DNA of 64,000 nucleotides from an uncultured Schlesneria sp. (GTDB lineage: Bacteria > Planctomycetota > Planctomycetia > Planctomycetales > Planctomycetaceae), in NCBI GenBank assembly GCA_903899985.1, contig CAIULL010000113.1, forward strand, positions 119,229 through 183,228, given 5' to 3'. Below, in pieces: positions 11,703-19,205 of the stretch (positions are counted from its first letter, which is position 1; every line of letters starts with the position of its first letter). The position numbers and the translations under genes were made by a program. The notes below the pieces were generated by a model that ran no database searches, was not told the origin of the DNA, and was given only the letters and a program-made list of their open reading frames with translations.

Positions 11703-12185
11703 TTACCCCAAGTCTTCCAGAGCCTTTACGACTTCGCGAATGTGTCCGTCAACTTTCACCTTCGGCCAGACTGCGGCAATCTTTCCTGTCTTGTCGATCA
11801 GGAACGTTGCCCGCTGAAGTCCCATCGACTTCTTGCCATACATATTCTTTTCGACCCAGACGCCGTACTTTTCAGCGACGGCGTGATCTTCATCAGAGAG
11901 CAGGGGAAACGGCAGCGTAAACTTTTCGGCGAACTTTTCGTGAGATTCGACGTTGTCGGTGCTGACTCCCAGAACGACGGTCTCAGCCGATTGAAATTCG
12001 CCGATCTCATCGCGGAATCCGCAGGCTTCTTTCGTGCAGCCGGGGGTGTCATCGCGAGGATAAAAGTAAAGCACGACGTTCTGCTTCCCTTTGAATTGGC
12101 TCAGTTTCGTGCGACCCTTGGGAAAGGTTGGCAGGTCGAACGCAGGAGCCTTGTCGCCGACGGCAGGGATTGTACTTTCAGTCAT
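11703..12185 (-). CDS. bcp: thioredoxin-dependent thiol peroxidase (Bcp-type peroxiredoxin)
   Basis: VVLYFYPRDDTPGCTKEACGFRDEIGEFQSAETVVLGVSTDNVESHEKFAEKFTLPFPLLSDE. Confidence 0.93.
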   Translation of the reverse strand: MTESTIPAVGDKAPAFDLPTFPKGRTKLSQFKGKQNVVLYFYPRDDTPGCTKEACGFRDEIGEFQSAETVVLGVSTDNVESHEKFAEKFTLPFPLLSDEDHAVAEKYGVWVEKNMYGKKSMGLQRATFLIDKTGKIAAVWPKVKVDGHIREVVKALEDLG

Positions 12186-12332
12186 TTCGAGAATTCCTCG
12201 TTTTTAAGTTTGGCAGGTGGTGTTCAGACTTTAAGCGTCAAGCATCCAGGCGATTACTTGAATTGTTTACTGACTCATGATTATTCCGCGTGGCGTCGTT
12301 TTAGCCAGCCACTCGGGAAAAGGATTTATTCC

Positions 12333-13055
12333 GTGAAAGTTCTTCCGGTTCTGGATGTCTTAAATGGTCAAGTGGTCCGCGGCGTCGCCGGGCGTCGAGA
12401 AGAGTACCGGCCGATCGTCAGCCGGTTGACCGCCAGCAGTGAACCTCTGGCAGTCGCACGAGCCATCCGAGACTCATTCGGACTCGACCAGTTTTACATG
12501 GCCGATCTCGACGGAATTGTGCATCGTAAGCCGAATTTTGATCTGTATCGCGTGTTGAAGGCCGATGGATTTCGATTGCTGGTTGATGCTGGGGTTCGCC
12601 AGCCATCCGACGTCGTGAACATTCAGAGGGATACTGGTTTTCATGTCGTGGTGGGGTTAGAAACATGCCGTTCTCCAGAGAATCTTGCTGATATTGTAGC
12701 GAGCACGTCAAATGTGACCTTCAGCCTGGATCTCGTGCGCGGTGAGCCGCGTTTTTCGTTGGATGCCAGTGGCTGGAGCCCGGACTTGGAAAGCATCGTC
12801 CGCCAAATCGTTCAAGCGAATATCGCCTCGTTGATCGTCCTCGATTTATCGGATGTCGGCATGGGGACTGGCGGTTCGACCGATTCCCTTTGCCGATTCA
12901 TTCGCCACGAATTTCCGAACTTACAATTGATCGCCGGAGGTGGAGTCCGCAGCCGGGAAGACCTGAATCGCCTGAGCGAACTCGGTTTGGACGGCGTCCT
13001 GGTCGCTTCAGCCTTACATGACGGGCGACTCGTTCGTAGGGACCTTCTGTTTTGA
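12333..13055 (+). CDS. HisA/HisF-related TIM-barrel protein
   Basis: GTG start at 12333: VKVLPVLDVLNGQVVRGVAGRREEYRPI...QFYMADLDGI...LLVDAGVR...LIAGGGVRSREDLNRLSELGLDGVLVASALHDG. The upstream part of the 11679 ORF is antisense to bcp and is not coding. Confidence 0.8.
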   Translation: MKVLPVLDVLNGQVVRGVAGRREEYRPIVSRLTASSEPLAVARAIRDSFGLDQFYMADLDGIVHRKPNFDLYRVLKADGFRLLVDAGVRQPSDVVNIQRDTGFHVVVGLETCRSPENLADIVASTSNVTFSLDLVRGEPRFSLDASGWSPDLESIVRQIVQANIASLIVLDLSDVGMGTGGSTDSLCRFIRHEFPNLQLIAGGGVRSREDLNRLSELGLDGVLVASALHDGRLVRRDLLF

Positions 13056-13228
13056 AATCGAGATTCAAAGGCGTAAAAAACAATTCGGGTGCCGTTTGAT
13101 TCAACGCAATTGCACGGCGATTGTCCTTTGCTGGCAGATTCCCGTATCGTCATTTGCTGACGGTCGAACTGAAAAGTTCACTGACCTGATATTTCTTCAC
13201 TTCGAAATCAAAAATAAGGACTGACACG

Positions 13229-13711
13229 ATGATCGGAATCCGAATCACAGCGGTGGCTTTCGGGGTCTTCGCGATCGCCTGCCACTTCGGGCTTGCCGCA
13301 GATCCTCAGTCGGAAAAAAGAGTCACGTTGCTGGGAATGCTAAGTGAATGGCAATATCCCGATTCAACGTTTCAAGGTGCTGAATCCAGTGATGCAGGTG
13401 TCAGCGAGATCAGTTCAATCAAGAGCAAGGCCGTTCTTACGACGCCGGATTCAGCGGAAAAGGTCGTTGCCTTTTATCAGCGGAAGCTCAAAGTGGACTC
13501 GACGGGAAAAAATCTTGGTGAGAAAGAAGGAGAACGAATCACAACCAAACGGTCAGTTTCAATTCAAGACAACTCCGAAGGTCGACCGCTTAAGCTTTAC
13601 ATCATTACCATTAACGAATCGGGATCATCGACAACATTAGTCGTCAGTCGATCCGAGGGTGAAAGTTCCACCCATATCTGCTGGTCTAATTTTCGAAAAT
13701 TAGGGGAGTGA
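13229..13711 (+). CDS. secreted hypothetical protein
   Basis: 160 aa with N-terminal signal-like sequence MIGIRITAVAFGVFAIACHFGLAADP. Confidence 0.7.
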   Translation: MIGIRITAVAFGVFAIACHFGLAADPQSEKRVTLLGMLSEWQYPDSTFQGAESSDAGVSEISSIKSKAVLTTPDSAEKVVAFYQRKLKVDSTGKNLGEKEGERITTKRSVSIQDNSEGRPLKLYIITINESGSSTTLVVSRSEGESSTHICWSNFRKLGE

Positions 13712-13977
13712 GTCTTTGCCACAAACGATTTGCGGCAATCGGCATTAAAATGAATAACTGGCAGGCCCTTGACGTACGAATCATTAAAAAAGAATGTCGA
13801 CGATATTGACGTCGTGGAAAACGATCTAAAAAACAGAAGACAGTTCCACTGCAAGAAACTCCGTCGGTATCCCGGAAATATTTGTAATTCGTCTCACGAT
13901 CGAATTCTCCGGCGATCAGCATCGTCAACGTGGCCGAAACGGTTCTCGCTGGACCAACTCAAATAAGCTGATATTTG

Positions 13978-13998
13978 TGGGATTCTCAATCCCATTTT
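13978..13998 (+). terminator. possible rho-independent terminator
   Basis: TGGGATT-CTC-AATCCCA perfect 7-bp stem followed by TTTT; downstream of the 13229-13711 gene. Confidence 0.4.
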
Positions 13999-14404
13999 CA
14001 CGAGCGCCTTCCAAACGTTAAGAAAGCGTTTCTATTTTTCTGTTGACTGGCGATAAGATATCTTGTAAAAACATGTCGTTACTTGTGTTGTAATGAAGGC
14101 GATGAATTCCTGGGTTGACAGGTAGGGCTCGCCGGGAAGCAAGAACGGGGGAGGGGCGTTGATAGTCAACGCACGATCCGGACTTGTGGCGTACCGTAAC
14201 GACTTTGAACTTTGACATTTTGGAAAACAAATTGAATCCGGTTCGCCCAGCGTCGACTTGAGACGCGGGGCGAACCGTGGCTGTTCGTTGTTTGACAGTC
14301 ACTAACGACTGCATTTTTCGTGCTTTCGTGGCCGTCGTCGTGAATTCGCTTTCCGCGAATTGCAAGATGAAGACTTATCACGAAAACTGGAAAGTTCGAA
14401 AACA

Positions 14405-14454
14405 CGAAGTCAATCGAAGTCAATCGAACTCAGGTGAACTCAGGTGAACTCGGG
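14405..14454 (+). repeat. 10-bp tandem array, five units (A1)
   Basis: cgaagtcaat cgaagtcaat cgaactcagg tgaactcagg tgaactcggg. Confidence 0.9.
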
Positions 14455-14697
14455 CACAACGGAAAAATTGACAAAAGCCTATAAATTACGAGGAATGGTC
14501 GAAGTCGCGCGAACTTTGACATCAAATTCTGTGACGGCTTGATGACAGCGAACATCAGAGAGAATTTTTGAACAGAAGAACACGAAGTTAGCGAAGTGAA
14601 GAAATTGACAACGAGATTCTTCGTCCTTCCGTGAGCCTCATTGATTTCGCGGTTAGAGAAATGAAAATGATAATTGATTACGAAACCGGTAATCGAT

Positions 14698-14757
14698 CGA
14701 GGTCAATCGAACTCGGGTGAACTCAGGTGAACTCGGGTGAACTCGGGTGAACTCGGG
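14698..14757 (+). repeat. 10-bp tandem array, six units (A2)
   Basis: cgaggtcaat cgaactcggg tgaactcagg tgaactcggg tgaactcggg tgaactcggg. Confidence 0.9.
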
Positions 14758-15123
14758 CACAACGGAAAAATTGACAAAAGCCTATAAATTACGAGGAATG
14801 GTCGAAGTCGCGCGAAGTCGGGTGAACTTTGACATCAGATGTGATTTTTTTTGATAGGACGAACGGGACTTATGTGGCCTGTGAGTGAGTGGTGCTCAAC
14901 AGGCTTTTTGGCTGGCAACGGTTCGGCTTGTCGGGGAACTTGTTTCGCCCGCCTCATGCGGGAGTTCGCTTTGATCGTGTCTGACGTTCACTCGTCGAAA
15001 AGACTATACGCGTCCCGTCGAACGAATCAGAAACGACAAAGTTGGCCAAGTTGGTCAACTTCAAACTGGCCTGAAAGCCTACAAAACATGGAACTTGGCC
15101 AATCGCATCGATCTTGTCCAACG

Positions 15124-15882
15124 TCATTCGACGGGCATGGGAACGGGCGCTGTCGGTTCGTTTGCCGGAGTTGCGGACGCGTCAGGCTGTGGGACCGGGG
15201 CGGGTGTTTCTGGTGACTGCTGAGTCATAAACAATCCGATGCCCGCATCGGACTGCTTGAACTTGTAGCGACCGCTCGCCAGTGTGTATTTGGTGTTCTG
15301 GCCGTTACCGACGTTGAAATTGACGATCCAGATGCGGTCATTGGTGAATTTCTGCATCGATCCTGGTTTCATCGTGTAGGAAACGCCATTTAACGAGTAC
15401 TGGACATCGACCGTATTCGTCGGAGGGCTGAAAATGACGATTTCGCCATGGTCGTAAGTGGCTTGAGGGGGTGAGGCCGTCTCAGCGGGAGTTGTGGCGA
15501 CTGGCGAACTGCCGGGGTAGCTCCTGCCTGGTATCGTCCCGTCTATCGTGCGCGAAGACGCGTTCGGCTGACGATTTAAGAATGGGTATGGCTGTCGAAT
15601 AGTCGTCGACGCTGACGGAGAGTAATAAATCCCGCCGCTAATCCCTCGAGGGCCTGGGCTATATTCGTTGGCGTTGCTGTAGCCATACGAACGCCTGGTT
15701 CCATATGCGTTCGCGGGATATCCGGGCTCATATCCCCGGTAACCGCTGTACCCGCCATACAGCCCCCCGTAACCGGGTTCCCCTGGCCAGGTATAGTATT
15801 GTGCAACGGCGACACCGCTGTTCGTGAATGTCGCGTAACACGCGACCAACAAAACCCATTTTGTCACCGAGCGTTGAAACAT
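15124..15882 (-). CDS. secreted Gly/Tyr/Pro-rich hypothetical protein
   Basis: From ATG at 15882: MFQRSVTKWVLLVACYATFTNSGVAVAQYYTWPGEPGYGGLYGGYSGYRGYEPGYP... Signal peptide plus low-complexity region. Confidence 0.7.
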   Translation of the reverse strand: MFQRSVTKWVLLVACYATFTNSGVAVAQYYTWPGEPGYGGLYGGYSGYRGYEPGYPANAYGTRRSYGYSNANEYSPGPRGISGGIYYSPSASTTIRQPYPFLNRQPNASSRTIDGTIPGRSYPGSSPVATTPAETASPPQATYDHGEIVIFSPPTNTVDVQYSLNGVSYTMKPGSMQKFTNDRIWIVNFNVGNGQNTKYTLASGRYKFKQSDAGIGLFMTQQSPETPAPVPQPDASATPANEPTAPVPMPVE

Positions 15883-16119
15883 GATTGTGGTTCCACTGCA
15901 AATGCAACCGGTGTCCAGGATGTCAGCAATTTTTTGATTCTGGTTCATACCTGTTGCGAACGCAATTGAAATTATTGCAACCTCAAATAAATGGTTGCCT
16001 GCTGGATCGTCACCGGGAATGGAATCTCAAGAGGATTGTGTCTGAGTTGCTCGAATAACCGTCTCTTTTTTCAACGGCTGTCCTGATCATTCCGCTTTGG
16101 GAACATCAACAATTCTCCA

Positions 16120-17148
16120 TCAGGGAATTTCGCGGCCGACGACGACGATGTGCTGGCCCCGTGGGATTGGTGAGACCCAGGCTTGAGCGAGGACGACTCC
16201 GTCAACTCCTGCGACGACGGGCCACGGTTCCATATCGATGTGATCGAAGTCATGCAGGTAGCCGACCACGTCACCTGCCTTGACTCTTGTTCCGCATTCC
16301 AGCACCGCTTCGTAGTGGCCGTCGAATGGGGCGACCGTAAAACAGGCTCGATCGACCATTTCCAGTTTGCGCTGTGTTCCAGCTTTGTGGTGTCCGATGG
16401 GTTCGATGTGACCCTTTAACTGTCCGTTATGAATTGCTGCTGCCAGCACACCGTGTCGACCGTACCGAACCCCTTCGGGATTCACAGCACAGCCCCAGCC
16501 GAGTTCCGTACCGACCGTGATCTTGCCAAGTCGTTCGGCTTCGCTGGGCAAAAGTCCTGGCGTGACATTCTGGTAGACCATCAGACTGGGTGTGCCGAAC
16601 CAGCGAGCGGTCTCTTCGATCTTTTTGGCCAGGACAGGGTCTTCGACGGGATGGTAATTGGCACAGATTGAAAAACGAGCCACGTTTCCGCCGGAGTGCA
16701 AGTCGATCACGACGTGCACTCGAGGCCAGATGTATTGCCTGACGAACGCCGCGATCCGATGAGTGATTCCCGAAAGCGCGGGCTGCACGCCGGCCCCGTC
16801 GACGAAGGCCCGGTTCAGATTGACCCGATCATCAGGACTGCTCTCGCGAGTTCCCGCTCGGAACGCCGAGGGATTGAGCACGGGGATAAGAATGATTCGG
16901 CCCAATACGTCCTTCAAATCGATTTCACGAATCAGGTGTTTCAGGACCACGGGTCCTTCGTATTCGTTCCCGTGATTTGAGCCGAAGGAAACGAGGCCTT
17001 CATTCTCCCTGGCATTGGGGCCGACGAAGACGGTGAGCGGAATCAAGTGATCGCCCCAGATACTGTCATGTTCCAGGGCCAGCCAGTAGTCACGACGACC
17101 GGGTGAATCGAGATCAAGCTGGTTCGGACGGGCAACAACTCGAGTCAT
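16120..17148 (-). CDS. succinylglutamate desuccinylase/aspartoacylase-family protein
   Basis: LVSFGSNHGNEYEGPVVLKHL, ILIPVLNPSAFRAGTRESSPDDRVNLNRAF, HVVIDLHSGG (M14-like zinc-binding motifs). Confidence 0.88.
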   Translation of the reverse strand: MTRVVARPNQLDLDSPGRRDYWLALEHDSIWGDHLIPLTVFVGPNARENEGLVSFGSNHGNEYEGPVVLKHLIREIDLKDVLGRIILIPVLNPSAFRAGTRESSPDDRVNLNRAFVDGAGVQPALSGITHRIAAFVRQYIWPRVHVVIDLHSGGNVARFSICANYHPVEDPVLAKKIEETARWFGTPSLMVYQNVTPGLLPSEAERLGKITVGTELGWGCAVNPEGVRYGRHGVLAAAIHNGQLKGHIEPIGHHKAGTQRKLEMVDRACFTVAPFDGHYEAVLECGTRVKAGDVVGYLHDFDHIDMEPWPVVAGVDGVVLAQAWVSPIPRGQHIVVVGREIP

Positions 17149-17173
17149 ATCAGATGCTTTCTAGCTAACATGG

Positions 17174-18058
17174 TTATTGTCCCAGTTCGCACCAGGCGCG
17201 ACCGAGGTAGTGCAAAAGGTCTGACGCGATCATCCCTGGTTTGGAGAGTTCTTCGGCGGCGAGGTCACCTGCCAGGCCGTGCAAATAGACACCGAGATGC
17301 GCCGCGTCGAACGGGGTCATCCTTTGTGCCAGCAAGGCGACAAGAACTCCGGTCAAGACATCACCGGTTCCGCCGGTGGCCATGCCGCTGTTGCCGGTCG
17401 AGTTGATGGCGACTCGGGTTCCGTCCGTAATGATGGTGTTTTTTCCTTTGAGCACGACGATGACATTGTGTTTCTTCGCGAATTCTGCGGCGTGCTGCTG
17501 ACGATTCTGTTGAATCGCTTCAATGTCTAAACCCGTCAAACGAGCAAATTCGCCGACGTGCGGTGTCAGAATTCGAGCGGGAGCGTCAGGGGATCGCTTG
17601 AGGAAATAAGGGCGTTTGGCCAGTTGATTCAAGGCATCGGCATCGAAAACGCTTGGGTGGGGAATCGTGTTGTAGAGGTTGGTGACAAGATCGAGCAAGC
17701 CGGTCGACTGACCCAGGCCAGGTCCCACGGCCACGGATGATTGCCGTTCGATCACTTGTTTCAACGGCACCGCAGCCGCATTTGTCAGTCGGCCATGTTC
17801 GTCGTCGGGCAAACCAAGCGTGAGATAAGACGGCTCGTACGAGGCCACGATCTCAAGGATTCCATCGGGGACGGCAACTGAGACCAGGCCCGCGCCACCT
17901 CGCAGCGCCGAGGTTCCAGAAAGACATGCAGCGCCGCTCATTCCCCGGCTGCCTGCGATGATCAGTGCACGACCACAATCGCCCTTGTGAGCGTCATCCT
18001 TTCGAACCGGAGCGGATGGAACAGTGTTCACAAGTTGTAACGAAAGTGAATCAGACAT
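17174..18058 (-). CDS. nnrD: ADP-dependent NAD(P)H-hydrate dehydratase
   Basis: GRALIIAGSRGMSGAACLSGTSALRGGAGLVSVAVP, SVAVGPGLGQS, LTPHVGEFARLTG, STGNSGMATGGTGDVLTGVLVALLAQ. Confidence 0.9.
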   Translation of the reverse strand: MSDSLSLQLVNTVPSAPVRKDDAHKGDCGRALIIAGSRGMSGAACLSGTSALRGGAGLVSVAVPDGILEIVASYEPSYLTLGLPDDEHGRLTNAAAVPLKQVIERQSSVAVGPGLGQSTGLLDLVTNLYNTIPHPSVFDADALNQLAKRPYFLKRSPDAPARILTPHVGEFARLTGLDIEAIQQNRQQHAAEFAKKHNVIVVLKGKNTIITDGTRVAINSTGNSGMATGGTGDVLTGVLVALLAQRMTPFDAAHLGVYLHGLAGDLAAEELSKPGMIASDLLHYLGRAWCELGQ

Positions 18059-18827
18059 CGGGTCCCTCTTGTCTTGATTGGCGAGCGATTAAACTCGCAA
18101 GATACCCGCCTTTGAACCCCGCGTCGATATTCACGACAGCAACATTTGCCGCACAACTGTTTAACATTCCCAAGAGTGGAGCGAACCCACCCAGATTGGC
18201 TCCGTACCCGACACTTGTCGGCACGGCAATGACCGGGACACTGACCCAACCCGCGACAACCGATGGCAATGCTCCCTCCATGCCTGCCACAACGACGATC
18301 GCGTCCCCCTTAGCGAGACGGTCTCGCTGGGCGATCAGCCGATGAGGCCCGGCAACTCCAACATCCAGAACCAGATCGGCCTCACATCCCATCCAGCGGC
18401 TGGTCTCGACTGCTTCTTCAGCGATCGGTCGATCGCTCGTTCCGGCCGAGACGACGATCACTCGACCACGCGGTTTTGGCGGCGAATTGAACTGTGTCAG
18501 CGTCCTGGCGACAGGATTGTATTTGGCCGCCGGAAACTGATCGATGACGAATTGGGCCTGGTCCGGCGTGACGCGAGTTGCCAGCGAGTTCTGTCCTGCC
18601 GCCAGCTGGACACGGAAGACATCGCGAATCGCTTCGGGCGATTTGCCCGGGCCATAGACAACTTCGGGGTATCCACACCGACGCTCACGATCAATGTCGA
18701 TCTGAACTTCAGAAGTGATCGACGTTGTCTCGAACGACTTTCGAAGCACGCTTTCGAGCTGAGCAACGTCCCATTCGCCTGATTGCCAGCGCTGTAGTAA
18801 GACTTCGAGGGAATCTTGAGTCATCAA
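18051..18827 (-). CDS. larB: nickel pincer cofactor biosynthesis protein LarB
   Basis: PEVVYGPGKSPEAIRDVF, VIVVSAGTSDRPIAEEAVETSRWMGCEADLVLDVGVAGPHRL, DAIVVVAGMEGALPSVVAGWVSVPVIAVPTSVGYGANLGGFAPLLGMLNSCAANVAVVNIDAGFKGGYLA. Confidence 0.93.
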   Translation of the reverse strand: MMTQDSLEVLLQRWQSGEWDVAQLESVLRKSFETTSITSEVQIDIDRERRCGYPEVVYGPGKSPEAIRDVFRVQLAAGQNSLATRVTPDQAQFVIDQFPAAKYNPVARTLTQFNSPPKPRGRVIVVSAGTSDRPIAEEAVETSRWMGCEADLVLDVGVAGPHRLIAQRDRLAKGDAIVVVAGMEGALPSVVAGWVSVPVIAVPTSVGYGANLGGFAPLLGMLNSCAANVAVVNIDAGFKGGYLASLIARQSRQEGPDV

Positions 18828-19205
18828 TGAGAGCCTGCGGCTGTTTGGGTTGTGTCATTGTTACATGGAAAGCGGGCCAGACCGAGATTCATAGCCGAAT
18901 GAATTAGATCACGAAATGTTGATCGAAAAAACAATCCGAAGAATTTTACCCAGAGCCGCGTGTTCGGCTTTGCGATTTCCCAAACAATGGGTGATGCGAA
19001 GGTTTGTATCAAGGCCGGGAGTAGGACTATGAATTCGAGGACGGAATTTGATTCGCTCGTGCGTCACGAACACAAAAACTGGGATGAATTTACGTGGGTA
19101 AGACGGAGTATTTGCGACTAATATCTTGAATTTGAACTTTAATTTTGAGAGACTTTTTTAGCCCTCAAGAAACACTGATTTGTTATCGAAAGGTTCAATC
19201 TGAAC

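Larger units (their letters stand above)
14020..15065 (+). repeat. composite intergenic repeat, locus A (homologous in inverted orientation to 44640-45445)
   Basis: Collinear matching blocks with the reverse complement of locus B: CCTGTC..CCAGG block, GGTTCG..CGAACC hairpin, AATTCGC/GCGAATT hairpin, AAACACGAAGTC, 10-mer array, AAAGCCTAT core, and the CTCAACAG..CGGCTTGTCGG..GCCCGC block. Confidence 0.8.

Noticed and set aside
11679-12332. N-terminal part of the 458-aa + strand ORF as real coding sequence
   Set aside because: It is antisense to the well-supported bcp gene; the HisA-like protein starts naturally at GTG 12333.
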